Assembly: GCA_002701845.1 (NCBI GenBank)
Contig: NZXG01000016.1
Span: forward strand, 1 to 64,000
DNA from: Pseudomonadales bacterium
GTDB lineage: Bacteria > Pseudomonadota > Gammaproteobacteria > Pseudomonadales > Ketobacteraceae
Direction of reading: 5' to 3'
Length of the DNA: 64,000 nt
Translations under genes and position numbers: made by a program
The notes under the pieces: generated by a model
Seen by the model: only the letters and a program-made list of their open reading frames with translations
What the model was told of the DNA's origin: nothing
Database searches by the model: none
Part shown: positions 8,496 through 21,045 of the stretch, one piece after another
Position numbering within the stretch: position 1 is the first letter of the stretch
Layout: every line of letters starts with the position of its first letter

Positions 8496-10388
8496 TCACA
8501 CCACATCCGCCAGATTCCCCTTGCTCTCCAACCAGCTTTTGCGATCCCCCGCCCGCTTCTTCGCCAACAGTAAATCCATGGCATCGTTGGTGTCGTCCCC
8601 CTGCTCCACCACCAGTTGCACCAAACGGCGGGTATCGGGGGCCATGGTGGTTTCCCTCAGCTGTATCGGATTCATTTCCCCCAGGCCCTTGAAGCGGGTG
8701 ACCTGGATATTACCGCGTTTTTTCTCCGCTTTGATGCGATCCAGAATGCCCTGCTTTTCGTCTTCGTCCAGGGCGTAATACACGTCCTTGGCCACGTCAA
8801 TGCGGTACAGGGGTGGCATGGCCACGTAGACATGGCCCGCCAGCACCAGGGGCCGGAAGTGGCGCACGAACAGGGCGCACAGCAGGGTGGCAATGTGCAG
8901 GCCGTCGGAGTCGGCGTCCGCCAGGATGCAGATTTTGTTGTAGCGCAGGTTGGCCAGATCGTCGGAGCCCGGTTCCAGGCCGATGGCAATGGAGATGTCG
9001 TGCACCTCCTGGGAAGCCAGAATCTCCGCTGAATCCACTTCCCAGGTATTGAGGATTTTACCGCGCAGGGGCATCACCGCCTGGAATTCCCGGTCCCGGG
9101 CCTGCTTGGCGGAGCCGCCGGCGGAATCCCCTTCCACCAGAAACAATTCGGCGCGGTCGGAATCCTGGCTGGCGCAGTCCGCCAGTTTGCCCGGTAGTGC
9201 CGGCCCGGCGGTGACTTTTTTGCGCACCACTTTTTTGCTGGCGCGCATGCGTTTTTGCGCGTTACTGACCGCCAGATCCGCCAGGGCATCCCCCTCGGCC
9301 GTGTGCTGGTGCAGCCACAGGCTGAAGGCGTCCTTCACCACGCCGGAGACGAAAGCCGCGGTTTGGCGGGAGGACAGTTTTTCCTTGGTCTGGCCGGCGA
9401 ACTGTGGGTCCTGCATTTTCACCGACAATACATAGCTGCATTTATCCCACACATCCTCGGCGGTGAGCTTCACCCCACGGGGCAGCAGGTTGCGGTTCTC
9501 GCAGTATTCCCGCATGGCCTCCGCCAGGCCGCTGCGCAGACCATTGACATGGGTGCCACCCTGGGCGGTGGGAATCAGGTTGACGTAACTTTCGGTGATC
9601 AGCTCGCCGCCCTCCGGCAGCCATTGCAGGGCCCAGTCCACTGCCTCGGTATCGGCGCTCATGCTGCCCACGAAGGGTTCTTCCGGCAGCAATGCCCATC
9701 CCTGGTTGGCGCTCAGCAGATAATCCTTAAGTCCGTCTTCGTAGTACCACTCCTCGGTTTCGCCACTGTTGTGATCCGTAAAGCAAACCTGCAACCCGGG
9801 GCACAGCACCGCCTTGGCCCGCAACAAATGGGTCAACCGGCTTACGGAATATTTGGGGGAATCAAAATAATGGGGGTCCGCCAGAAATCGCAGGGAGGTG
9901 CCGGTGTTGCGCTTGCCGCAGGTGTCCACCACCTCCAGCTCCGAGACTTTTTCGCCCCCTTTGAACGCCATGCGATAGACATTGCCGTCCCGGCGGATGG
10001 TCACCTCCAGCATTTGCGAGAGGGCATTGACCACCGACACCCCCACCCCGTGTAAACCGCCGGAGAACTGATAGCTCTTGTTGGAAAACTTGCCGCCGGA
10101 GTGCAGGGTGGAGAGGATGACTTCCACCCCCGGCACGCCTTTCTCCGGGTGGATGTCCACCGGCATGCCGCGGCCGTCGTCCACCACTTCCAGGGAGCCG
10201 TCTTTATGCAGGGTCACCTCGATTTTTTTGGCGTGACCGGCCAGGGCCTCGTCCACGCTGTTGTCGATCACTTCCTGGGCCAGGTGGTTGGGGCGGGTGG
10301 TGTCGGTGTACATCCCCGGCCGCTTGCGGACCGGATCCAGGCCGCTGAGAACTTCGATGGATTCCGAGGTGTAAGCGTCGTTTGCCAT
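8496..10388 (-). CDS. parE: DNA topoisomerase IV subunit B
   Basis: GHKL and TOPRIM motifs (EVIDNSVDEALAGHAK, LFLVEGDSAGGSAKQARDR); ends KSWLESKGNLADVV. Confidence 0.98.
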   Translation of the reverse strand: MANDAYTSESIEVLSGLDPVRKRPGMYTDTTRPNHLAQEVIDNSVDEALAGHAKKIEVTLHKDGSLEVVDDGRGMPVDIHPEKGVPGVEVILSTLHSGGKFSNKSYQFSGGLHGVGVSVVNALSQMLEVTIRRDGNVYRMAFKGGEKVSELEVVDTCGKRNTGTSLRFLADPHYFDSPKYSVSRLTHLLRAKAVLCPGLQVCFTDHNSGETEEWYYEDGLKDYLLSANQGWALLPEEPFVGSMSADTEAVDWALQWLPEGGELITESYVNLIPTAQGGTHVNGLRSGLAEAMREYCENRNLLPRGVKLTAEDVWDKCSYVLSVKMQDPQFAGQTKEKLSSRQTAAFVSGVVKDAFSLWLHQHTAEGDALADLAVSNAQKRMRASKKVVRKKVTAGPALPGKLADCASQDSDRAELFLVEGDSAGGSAKQARDREFQAVMPLRGKILNTWEVDSAEILASQEVHDISIAIGLEPGSDDLANLRYNKICILADADSDGLHIATLLCALFVRHFRPLVLAGHVYVAMPPLYRIDVAKDVYYALDEDEKQGILDRIKAEKKRGNIQVTRFKGLGEMNPIQLRETTMAPDTRRLVQLVVEQGDDTNDAMDLLLAKKRAGDRKSWLESKGNLADVV

Positions 10389-10397
10389 AGGCTGCGT

Positions 10398-10988
10398 TTA
10401 TTCCGAAACAGGTAAATTGAAAAACTCAAAGATGGTGTTGAGGTGGCGCTCAAAGCCGTCGAAACCATGGCTGCCACCGGGCTCCACGATCTGACGGCAG
10501 GGGGCGTACTTCTCCACCCCCTGACGATAGTCCAGGGTCTCGTCGCCGGTCTGGGTCAGCAGCAGGTAGCGTTCCGGCCGGGTGATGCGGGGCACATCCA
10601 GCGACCGCAACAGGTCGATATGGCGTTCGGTAAACTCATAGCGCTCACCGGTGTAGATGTTTTCGTTGGTGCCCAGGTAATCCCGCAGCAACTCAACAGG
10701 CTTTACCGCCGGATTCACCAGCACCAGAGGCAGATTATAGTGCTCCGCCAGCCAGGTGCCGTAAAAGCCGCCCATGGAGCTGCCCACCAAACCCACGGGC
10801 TGGGGCAGGCAGGGCTCCACCGCCCCCTGCAGGTTGGCCAGAGCGCCTTCCGGATCATAGGGTAGCGCCGGCACCTGATAATGCACTTGCGGCAACGCTT
10901 CCGCCGCCGCCCCCAGAATGCGGGCTTTGGTGGACTGCGGGGAACTGTTGAAGCCGTGAATGTAGAAAAGATGGAAGCTGTGGGACAT
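10398..10988 (-). CDS. yqiA: YqiA-like esterase
   Basis: MSHSFHLFYIHGFNSSPQS..., GSSMGGFYGTWLAEHY; conserved parE neighbour; start chosen at internal Met. Confidence 0.88.
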   Translation of the reverse strand: MSHSFHLFYIHGFNSSPQSTKARILGAAAEALPQVHYQVPALPYDPEGALANLQGAVEPCLPQPVGLVGSSMGGFYGTWLAEHYNLPLVLVNPAVKPVELLRDYLGTNENIYTGERYEFTERHIDLLRSLDVPRITRPERYLLLTQTGDETLDYRQGVEKYAPCRQIVEPGGSHGFDGFERHLNTIFEFFNLPVSE

Positions 10989-10998
10989 GGGGCAGAGA

Positions 10999-11805
10999 TT
11001 AATAGCCTTTGACGCTGTAATCCACCACAAATTCCACCCCGGTCACCCGGGACACACCGGTATCCAGGGAGCCGTCGGGGAACAGGTCCAGCCAGCGGTA
11101 ACCGGGGTTGGCCTTATCCACGGCGAAATCCTGGCTCTGGGGCATAAACTGCACACAGGTGGAGGGCACGGACATCAACTGCACGCCGTTGCGACGGGTC
11201 TCAAACACCTGATGCACGTGGCCCCAAATAATGGCCTGCACATTGTCAAAGCGGTCCACCACCTGAAAGAAATCCGCCGCATTGCCCACGATCTGCTGAT
11301 CCAGCCAGCGGCTGCCCACGGGTACCGGCTGGTGGTGCAGGGCAATCAGCACGTGGCAATCGGTGGCAGCCTGCAGGGCCTGCTCCAGAAACTGCAGTTC
11401 AGCGGGGGCGAAACGGCCCGGCACTTTGCCGCGAATGGTGGAGTCCAGCATGATCACCTGCCAGGGGCCCAGATCAATGACGCAGGGGCTCATGCGCTGG
11501 GCCGCCTGATGATTCTGCATGATATCGGTGAGATCGTGGTTGCCGGGCAGCCAGTAGACCGGGCAGGAGAACGCCTCCATCCAGCGGTGAAACCGGGCGT
11601 AAGACTCGTCGGATCCATCCTGGGACAGGTCCCCCGTGGCCAACACCAGCTCTGCGTCCGGCTGCTCCAGTTGAATCAGGTCCATCACCTGGGACAGGCT
11701 GTGCTCGGTGTTGAGACCCAACAGCTTACCCTCTGTGGTGCGGAACAGATGGCAATCCGAGAGCTGGACAATACGAATCGGAGGCTGGGAAGTGTCTCTA
11801 GCCAA
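10999..11805 (-). CDS. cpdA: 3',5'-cyclic-AMP phosphodiesterase
   Basis: Metallophosphoesterase motifs LSDCHL, ATGDLSQDG, GNHD, WGHVHQ; yqiA-cpdA synteny. Confidence 0.9.
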   Translation of the reverse strand: MARDTSQPPIRIVQLSDCHLFRTTEGKLLGLNTEHSLSQVMDLIQLEQPDAELVLATGDLSQDGSDESYARFHRWMEAFSCPVYWLPGNHDLTDIMQNHQAAQRMSPCVIDLGPWQVIMLDSTIRGKVPGRFAPAELQFLEQALQAATDCHVLIALHHQPVPVGSRWLDQQIVGNAADFFQVVDRFDNVQAIIWGHVHQVFETRRNGVQLMSVPSTCVQFMPQSQDFAVDKANPGYRWLDLFPDGSLDTGVSRVTGVEFVVDYSVKGY

Positions 11806-12011
11806 GGGTCAATCCATTCTAGTTGTCATTAGCGCCAATAAACCACATCAATCGCAGAGCACTCACCCTGAGAACGCCCTTAACCCGGGCGTTACTGAGG
11901 TGAGTATAACGGGTTTTTGCGGATGGGTAAGCGAAGACTGTGACAAAATCCACCCCAAATGCCCGTGAATATTCACAATTTTGCCGTCTTTGACCCGGAT
12001 TTCCAACATTT

Positions 12012-12452
12012 TCAGACCCGCTGCAGGACCCGGCCGGCACGCAGGCAGAACTCCAGCCACTCCCCCAGAAACGTATTCAGCTGGGCCTTTTCGTCCGGCT
12101 GGAACATCTTTTCATTGGGATAAGGGTAACTCTGACGCAAATGCCGGTTGCGTTGGAACGACAGCACTTCCGCCATCTGCGCATCGTGATAGAGGCGCAC
12201 AGTGATCACGGGCTTGGGCACCCAGTCGTCCAGCAGGCTTTCCTGCGCCACATTGACGGTGGTGGTGTAACGGCTGCGCTCCACCACATGGATGCGGACT
12301 TTGCGGGTCTTTTCAGGGTTGCCATCCACCCCAAACAGCCAGTCCTCCTGCTGCTCCAGTTCCGGCAACAGGCGCATCAGCCGATGGTAATTGATCTCAC
12401 AATCACTCATCAGCTTGCTCAGATTGGGCGTGTAAGCCTTCTTCACAGTCAT
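12012..12452 (-). CDS. yqiB: DUF1249 / YqiB family protein
   Basis: KKAYTPNLSKLMSDCEINYHRLMRLLP; synteny with cpdA/nudF. Confidence 0.85.
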   Translation of the reverse strand: MTVKKAYTPNLSKLMSDCEINYHRLMRLLPELEQQEDWLFGVDGNPEKTRKVRIHVVERSRYTTTVNVAQESLLDDWVPKPVITVRLYHDAQMAEVLSFQRNRHLRQSYPYPNEKMFQPDEKAQLNTFLGEWLEFCLRAGRVLQRV

Positions 12453-12459
12453 GGGTGCA

Positions 12460-13083
12460 CTACTGCCATTGTTGCTGCAACCGTTGATAGTTCATCTGCA
12501 GCCACTGCAGGGCGATGATGGTGGCCGCGTTGTGAATGTAGTTCTCCTGCAATATCTGCCAGGCCTCTGCCCGGGGGAAGGTCTGTACCCAGATATCCTC
12601 CCCTTCCTCCGCCAGCCCATGAACTCCGCCCACATTACTGGAATCAATGCCGCCGCAGAAGAGATAGAACTTCTCGTTGGAGCCACCGGGGCTGGGGTAA
12701 TACTCGTAGATATACTCCAGGGCCAGCACGTCGCTGCCGGCCTCTTCGATGGCTTCGCGGTGGACTACGTCTTCCGGCGTCTCCCCCGCTTCGACAATAC
12801 CAGCCACGATCTCCAACTGCCAGGGGCCCTCATTGGCCTCCAGGGCGCCGATCCGGAACTGCTCCCCCAGCACCACCACATCCTTGTAAGGATCGTACAA
12901 CAGCACCCCCACCGACGGGCCGCGGTCAAAGCATTCCCGCTCCAGCAGCTTGCTCCAGCCCCCCTCCACCAGCCGGTGGCGCAGACGGTAGCGTCGCATG
13001 TTGAAAAACCCCTGATACACCAGCTTGGATTCGGTCACTTCCACATCAGCGCGACTGAAACAGGGGCCCTCTTTTCGATCCAT
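12460..13083 (-). CDS. nudF: ADP-ribose pyrophosphatase (Nudix)
   Basis: Nudix box GIVEAGETPEDVVHREAIEEAG; synteny. Confidence 0.92.
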   Translation of the reverse strand: MDRKEGPCFSRADVEVTESKLVYQGFFNMRRYRLRHRLVEGGWSKLLERECFDRGPSVGVLLYDPYKDVVVLGEQFRIGALEANEGPWQLEIVAGIVEAGETPEDVVHREAIEEAGSDVLALEYIYEYYPSPGGSNEKFYLFCGGIDSSNVGGVHGLAEEGEDIWVQTFPRAEAWQILQENYIHNAATIIALQWLQMNYQRLQQQWQ

Positions 13084-13184
13084 GAATCCGCCTTTTTGAG
13101 TGAATGTCTGTCTGTGTAAGGCTAGTCAGTTTCCGGGCCGGGGACAATGCCATCCCGGCGGGCTGGCACCGCTCCCGGAAAACA

Positions 13185-15130
<1,946 letters not shown>

Positions 15131-15206
15131 GAAAATGAACTGGGGCACGGCTCGCCGCGCCGAGAACGACAACTATAACCAGTGAGTCACACAGCGGCAA
15201 CCGGGG

Positions 15207-16493
15207 TCAGCCAATCTGCCGGCAAATCAGACTGAACAGTCGATCCATGGCACCACGGTTATCTTCCACCACGCCACGGCCGCGTTTGGACAATGCATAA
15301 CGTTGCTCATCGTGGGTGAGCAGGCGCTCCACAGCCTGCCCCAGCCCCACCGTAGTGGTGACCGTCTCCAGCACGTTCAGCTCGGTCAGCAAATCCGCCA
15401 CCATCTGGAAATTGAACACATGGGGCCCGGTGAGCGCCGGCGTACCCATGGCCAGCGCCTCCAGCATATTGTGCCCCCCCACCGGTACCAGACTGCCACC
15501 AATAAAGGCCACATCCGCCGCCCCCAGCATCTTCAGCAACTCGCCCATGGTGTCCCCCAGCACCACATCGGTATCCTCTGTCACCGGCTGCTGCTGGCTG
15601 ACCCGACTCAGGGTCAGGCCCCGGCCTTCAACCAACCCCGCCACATCCGCGAACCGCTCCGGATGTCGCGGCACCAGCACCAGCAGGGTGCCTGGCAGTT
15701 TGCTACGGATATAAAGATGCGCCTCCAGCACCTCTTCATCCTCTCCCTGGTGGGTACTGGCGGCGATCCACACCTTGCGCTTGCCACCCCAGCGCTCCCG
15801 CAGCGCCCGCGCCTGGTCATGGGTCTCGGGTTTGATGTCCAGATCGAACTTGACCGTACCGGTCACCTGCAGATTGCGCGGCGGCAACCCCAGCTCCACG
15901 AAACGTTCACCATCCGCATCACTCTGGGCGGCAAGCAGCGCCAGCTCCCGCATCATGGGCCGGAACAGGGGCAACACCCGCCGGTAACCGTCTGCGGATT
16001 TTTCCGAGAGCCGGGCATTGGCCAGGACAATGGGCACCCCGGCACGATACGTATAGTGAATCATATTGGGCCACAGCTCCGTTTCCATGATTACCAGCAC
16101 CGCCGGGTTGAAACGCTTTAGAAACCGGTTAAGGGCATCCGGCAGATCGTAAGGCAGATAGACGTGCTGGATACGGCCACCGGCCAGCTGGTCGGCATAG
16201 GCCTGCTGCACCCGGTCCGAACCGGTGGGGGTCATGGTGGTGATCACACAGGGGCGGTCCGGGTAGTTATCCAGGATCCGGTCGATCAGGGGGCGGGCGG
16301 CCAGGAACTCGCCTACGGATACGGTATGGAACCAGAGGCTGTTTTGCAGGGGAGTTTGAAGCGTATAATAGCCGAAGCGTTCCGGAATACGCCACGCATA
16401 ATCGGAATTCTTCCTTGCTCTCTTCCAAAGACGAAATAACAACAAAGGAATGGCAAGGTAAAACGTCAGGGTGTACAGCAGTCGGGCTAGCAT
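15207..16493 (-). CDS. waaA: 3-deoxy-D-manno-octulosonic acid transferase
   Basis: WFHTVSVGEFLAARPLI...; GGSLVPVGGHNMLEALAMGTPALTGPH. Confidence 0.95.
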   Translation of the reverse strand: MLARLLYTLTFYLAIPLLLFRLWKRARKNSDYAWRIPERFGYYTLQTPLQNSLWFHTVSVGEFLAARPLIDRILDNYPDRPCVITTMTPTGSDRVQQAYADQLAGGRIQHVYLPYDLPDALNRFLKRFNPAVLVIMETELWPNMIHYTYRAGVPIVLANARLSEKSADGYRRVLPLFRPMMRELALLAAQSDADGERFVELGLPPRNLQVTGTVKFDLDIKPETHDQARALRERWGGKRKVWIAASTHQGEDEEVLEAHLYIRSKLPGTLLVLVPRHPERFADVAGLVEGRGLTLSRVSQQQPVTEDTDVVLGDTMGELLKMLGAADVAFIGGSLVPVGGHNMLEALAMGTPALTGPHVFNFQMVADLLTELNVLETVTTTVGLGQAVERLLTHDEQRYALSKRGRGVVEDNRGAMDRLFSLICRQIG

Positions 16494-16769
16494 GTCGCTT
16501 CCGTTGTTCTTTTACGAAGAGTACCCACCGGAAGCGGTTCACTACAATGACTCCGGTGATAGCTTAAACTAGGTTTCCAGCGGGTGCCTGGCTCCAGAAG
16601 TAGTTCGGGAAATTCGCGATAGACTAATGATTCATCCGGAACGGTCAATATGCTTTTGCCTTGTGGCTGTTGAAGCTCTTCATCTCTCCACCCGCCTGCG
16701 CGCCACACCTGCTGTAATGCCGCCCAAAAACTGGTATTCTGATAGCCGACATGATGAAGAGATAACCTC

Positions 16770-17663
16770 ATGAGTTTCAAAGGAATTATACTCGCTGGGG
16801 GCAGCGGCACCAGGCTACACCCTCTGACCCACACAGTCAGCAAACAATTGATGCCGGTCTACGACAAACCGATGATATATTATCCCATATCCACGCTTAT
16901 GTTAGCGGGTATAACGGATATTCTCATCATTACCACCCCCCGGGATCATCAGTCCTTTGTGGACTTGCTGGGGGACGGCTCGCAATGGGGGGTGAGCTTC
17001 ACCTACGCCGTGCAGCCCTCGCCGGACGGCCTGGCCCAGGCTTTCATCATTGGTGAACAGTTTATTGGCAATAATAATGTATGTCTGATGCTGGGTGACA
17101 ATATCTACTACGGGGAAGGGCTCTCTAAAAAGCTGCGTAATGCGTGCCAACAAACCACTGGCGCCACAATCTTCGGATACTACGTCACCGACCCTCAACG
17201 CTATGGAGTGGTCAGTTTTGATCGGACGGGCAAGGTGCTTGATATCGAGGAAAAACCACAATCCCCCAAGTCAGCCTATGCCGTCACCGGCTTGTACTTC
17301 TACGATAATCAGGTGATAGATATCGCGAAATCCGTCAAGCCGTCCGCCCGCAACGAATTGGAAATAACGGATGTCAACCTGACTTACCTGAGGCAGGGCA
17401 ACCTCAATGTTGAACTGCTGGGTCGGGGCACCGCCTGGCTGGACACCGGGACCCATGATTCCTTGCTGGATGCCGCCAATTTCATAAAACTCATAGAAGA
17501 GCGGCAGAGCCTGAAGATCTGCAGCCCGGAAGAAACCGCTTTTCGTATGGGTTATATTGACGCCTCGGACTTGAGCAAGCTCATCGCTCCCCTGGCCAAA
17601 ACCGGGTACGGTGACTATCTTAGCCGGATCCTTAGCGAGAACGCAGGCAATCAGGAAGAGTGA
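16770..17663 (+). CDS. rmlA: glucose-1-phosphate thymidylyltransferase
   Basis: [37 protein letters not shown]. Confidence 0.98.
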   Translation: MSFKGIILAGGSGTRLHPLTHTVSKQLMPVYDKPMIYYPISTLMLAGITDILIITTPRDHQSFVDLLGDGSQWGVSFTYAVQPSPDGLAQAFIIGEQFIGNNNVCLMLGDNIYYGEGLSKKLRNACQQTTGATIFGYYVTDPQRYGVVSFDRTGKVLDIEEKPQSPKSAYAVTGLYFYDNQVIDIAKSVKPSARNELEITDVNLTYLRQGNLNVELLGRGTAWLDTGTHDSLLDAANFIKLIEERQSLKICSPEETAFRMGYIDASDLSKLIAPLAKTGYGDYLSRILSENAGNQEE

Positions 17664-17666
17664 CCC

Positions 17667-18224
17667 ATGGAAGTAGTAACGCTTAAGCTTAACGATGCCT
17701 TTTACATCGAGCCGAAAGTGCATGGCGATCACCGCGGATTCTTCATGGAGACCTGGCGCGACAGCTGGTTTGAGGATCTGAGCCTGAACTACCGGTTCGT
17801 TCAGGACAATCACAGCAAGTCTGTACGAGGCTCCCTGCGAGGCCTTCACTATCAGATCAGTCACCCCCAAGGTAAGCTGGTGAGGGTCACCAGCGGCGAG
17901 GTTTTTGATGTAGTGGTTGATCTACGGGTTGATTCACCCACTTTTTCCCAATGGGAGGGCATCTATCTGTCCGCGGAAAACAAGCGCATCATGTGGGTGC
18001 CTCCTGGATTTGCACATGGCTTCTATGTGGTTTCCGATGAAGCGGAGTTTGTTTACAAATGCTCAGAGTATTTTTCTCCCGAGGATGATCGAACACTGCT
18101 GTGGAACGATCCCGATATAGGCATTGAGTGGCCAGTTGAGGACTTCGACAACGTTATTCTATCCGCTAAGGATAAGGCTGGAACCCCGTTGAAAAAGGCC
18201 GACGTTTACAGGGCGATGGGCTGA
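17667..18224 (+). CDS. rmlC: dTDP-4-dehydrorhamnose 3,5-epimerase
   Basis: HGDHRGFFMETWR, VRGSLRGLHYQ, PPGFAHGFYV. Confidence 0.97.
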   Translation: MEVVTLKLNDAFYIEPKVHGDHRGFFMETWRDSWFEDLSLNYRFVQDNHSKSVRGSLRGLHYQISHPQGKLVRVTSGEVFDVVVDLRVDSPTFSQWEGIYLSAENKRIMWVPPGFAHGFYVVSDEAEFVYKCSEYFSPEDDRTLLWNDPDIGIEWPVEDFDNVILSAKDKAGTPLKKADVYRAMG

Positions 18225-19099
18225 TGAAAATTGTAATCACAGGTGCTGATGGCCAATTGGGTCAGACCCTCACCCACTGCCTGGCTGATTGCGACGTCAC
18301 CCCCTTGAGCCGGTCGGCACTTGATATCACCAGTGATGACCTTAACAGCCAGTTACAGGCCCACCGGCCCGACTGGGTTGTCAATACGGCTGCCTATACC
18401 GCCGTTGATAAAGCCGAATCTGAAGCATCGTTAGCAGACCACGCAAATCATATCGCCGTCGGCATGCTGGCTGCCGCTTGCAAGGAGCTGGGTAGCAGAC
18501 TGCTGCATCTGTCCACTGACTTTGTTTTCTCAGGCTCCGGTAATATCCCCTATGCGGTGGACGCTGAATGCGACCCGGAGAACATCTATGGAAAAACCAA
18601 ACACCAGGGTGAGCAGGCTGCATTGGCAGCCCACCCTGCAGGCGTCTGCATTGTGAGGACAGCCTGGCTTTATTCCGCCAGTGGCAATAATTTTGTCCGC
18701 ACCATGCTACGCCTGATGCAAGAACGTGATTCACTTGGGATTGTAATGGATCAAATAGGTTCACCCACTTCAACCAGCACCCTGGCCACCTGCATTCGCG
18801 AATTGATCAAACAAAGTGAGACGGGCATTTTCCATTGGACTGATGCCGGTACCGCCAGTTGGTATGATTTTGCGGTGGCAATTTACGAGGAAGCCCAGGC
18901 CGCCGGCATCCTCAGTCGCCCAGTGAGTATCACCCCAATCCGTAGCGAGCAATTTCCAACGCCTGCAGCACGACCCCATTACAGCGTACTGGACATCTCG
19001 AAAACCTACTCTCACACTGGTCTGCAACCGATTCACTGGAGAGTTCCGCTGCGAACTGTGATAGGTAAAATTGCAGAGATGGAGAACAACATTGTCTAA
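18224..19099 (+). CDS. rmlD: dTDP-4-dehydrorhamnose reductase
   Basis: ITGADGQLGQTL; STDFVFSG; rml synteny. Confidence 0.95.
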   Translation: MKIVITGADGQLGQTLTHCLADCDVTPLSRSALDITSDDLNSQLQAHRPDWVVNTAAYTAVDKAESEASLADHANHIAVGMLAAACKELGSRLLHLSTDFVFSGSGNIPYAVDAECDPENIYGKTKHQGEQAALAAHPAGVCIVRTAWLYSASGNNFVRTMLRLMQERDSLGIVMDQIGSPTSTSTLATCIRELIKQSETGIFHWTDAGTASWYDFAVAIYEEAQAAGILSRPVSITPIRSEQFPTPAARPHYSVLDISKTYSHTGLQPIHWRVPLRTVIGKIAEMENNIV

Positions 19100-20156
19100 C
19101 CTGCTTGTTACCGGCGGTGCCGGTTTTATTGGTTCTAATTTCCTGCATTATTGGAGCAAGCACCACCCCGATGATCAATTAATCGTACTCGACGCCCTAA
19201 CTTATGCGGGAAACCTGCCCAGCATCCAGCCCCTGCTGGACCGTGAAGCCGCGGTTTTCGTCAAAGGCTCAATATGCGATCAACCGTTAGTGGAAAGGCT
19301 GTTTCTGGAATACGCTGTTGACGTGGTCGTTAACTTCGCCGCAGAGAGCCACGTTGACCGATCCATTACCGGGCCGGATGCATTTATCGACACCAATATC
19401 GTCGGCACTCACACCTTGCTTAAAGCCGCGCGCAAGTTTTGGCTGGGACAAAATACTCTTGACCAGCATCGGTTCCATCACATCTCCACTGACGAGGTTT
19501 TTGGTTCCCTGATGCCCGATGAAGCACCATTTAAGGAGTCCAATAAATATTTGCCCAACTCTCCCTACTCAGCCTCAAAAGCCGCTTCCGATCATCTGGT
19601 CCGTGCCTATCACCACACCTATGGCCTCAATGTCACCACCAGCAACTGCTCCAACAATTACGGTCCCTTTCACTTTCCGGAAAAGCTGATTCCGCTTTGC
19701 ATTACTAACATTCTTAAAGGCAGAACACTGCCGATTTACGGTGATGGCAAAAACATACGGGACTGGCTGTTTGTGGAGGACCATTGTCGCGGCATAGACC
19801 TGGTCCTGACTCAGGGCCGCGCCGGGGAGACCTATAATATCGGAGGCAATAATGAATGGGACAACCTCTCTCTGGTTAAGCTGATTTGCGAAGTTGTCGA
19901 CCGCGCTTTTAGTGAGAACGGCAGCTTAAATACCGTGTTTCCTGCCTGCCCCGCTGTACAAGGCTTAAAATGCCAATCTCTAATAGAATTTGTTCCTGAC
20001 CGCCCCGGGCATGACCGGCGGTACGCCATATCCACCGACAAAATCGCAACAGAGCTCAATTATCGCCCCCAGACCACTTTTGAGGAAGGCATCAAAAAAA
20101 CGGTTCAGTGGTATCTGGACAACAGGTCCTGGTGGCAGCCTCTGACCAATGACTAA
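19092..20156 (+). CDS. rmlB: dTDP-glucose 4,6-dehydratase (probable TTG start)
   Basis: LLVTGGAGFIGSNFLHYW; ISTDEVFGSL; SPYSASKAASDHLVRAY; GGAG about 8 nt before TTG 19092. Confidence 0.95.
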   Translation: MSNLLVTGGAGFIGSNFLHYWSKHHPDDQLIVLDALTYAGNLPSIQPLLDREAAVFVKGSICDQPLVERLFLEYAVDVVVNFAAESHVDRSITGPDAFIDTNIVGTHTLLKAARKFWLGQNTLDQHRFHHISTDEVFGSLMPDEAPFKESNKYLPNSPYSASKAASDHLVRAYHHTYGLNVTTSNCSNNYGPFHFPEKLIPLCITNILKGRTLPIYGDGKNIRDWLFVEDHCRGIDLVLTQGRAGETYNIGGNNEWDNLSLVKLICEVVDRAFSENGSLNTVFPACPAVQGLKCQSLIEFVPDRPGHDRRYAISTDKIATELNYRPQTTFEEGIKKTVQWYLDNRSWWQPLTND

Positions 20157-20185
20157 ACTTTGTCGCCAATTGATGATATGACTTT

Positions 20186-21034
20186 ATGACACAACAAGCC
20201 GAACTCACCGTCGCCATTGTTTCCTACAACAGCTATTCTGTTATCACTGCCTGCCTGGATGAGTTAATAAAATCCGGCGGGTTTCACGTCATCATTGTCG
20301 ATAATGCTAGTACTGACGGGTCCGGTGACAAGCTCAAGCAAACGTATCCTGATGTTCAGGTCATCCAGGAACCGGTGAACCTTGGCTATGGCCGAGCCGC
20401 CAATGTTGCCATCAAAAAATGTATCACACCCTACTTTTTTCTGGTTAATCCGGACTTAAAAGCTGACGTGGAAAGTACTGGAAAACTTTTGGCAACCATC
20501 AGATCATCGGCCCCCAGCACCGCCCTGGTGGCCCCGGCAACGACACGCAAAAAGCATACAAAAACCGGACTGGTGGAAAAACAATGGGTCATCGGCGCGG
20601 CCATGATGTTCAGCATGGAACACCTGAGGACGGTAGGCCTGTTCGACGAGCAAATATTTCTTTTTTCGGAAGAGTCAGACCTGTGCAAGCGCATCATTCA
20701 GGAGGGCTACAAAATTTATCTGGATACCGACATATATATCGAGCATTTATACCGGCAATCCAGCACGCCAAGCCCGGAGACACAAGCACTTAAAGACTGG
20801 CACAAGGCCTGGTCTAAGCTTTACTTGCATCATAAGCACCAAAACATCAGTGGAAAACATCGACCTTCGAGAGTGGCACTGGGCTATGCCATAAAGTGGA
20901 TGCTCGCCACCCAACCAGAAAAGCGGCTGCGCTATAAGTATCGCTTTCAGGGAAGCCTCGCGTTTCTGCAGGGAAAACCCGCAATTTTGGAGTCGGGGGC
21001 CCCTTTCCACCCACTCAAACCAAAGCAACACTAA
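20186..21034 (+). CDS. glycosyltransferase family 2 (rhamnosyltransferase-like)
   Basis: VAIVSYNSYSVITACLDEL...IIVDNASTDGSGDKL. Confidence 0.9.
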   Translation: MTQQAELTVAIVSYNSYSVITACLDELIKSGGFHVIIVDNASTDGSGDKLKQTYPDVQVIQEPVNLGYGRAANVAIKKCITPYFFLVNPDLKADVESTGKLLATIRSSAPSTALVAPATTRKKHTKTGLVEKQWVIGAAMMFSMEHLRTVGLFDEQIFLFSEESDLCKRIIQEGYKIYLDTDIYIEHLYRQSSTPSPETQALKDWHKAWSKLYLHHKHQNISGKHRPSRVALGYAIKWMLATQPEKRLRYKYRFQGSLAFLQGKPAILESGAPFHPLKPKQH

Positions 21035-21045
21035 GCTATCCGGCT

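Noticed and set aside
9255-10055. 266-aa plus-strand ORF
   Set aside because: Antisense to parE, composition of a shadow ORF.
16487-16843. 118-aa ORF upstream of waaA
   Set aside because: Its stop overlaps the waaA start, which is suggestive, but its N-terminal part lies antisense over the rmlA start and no family is recognisable; not called.
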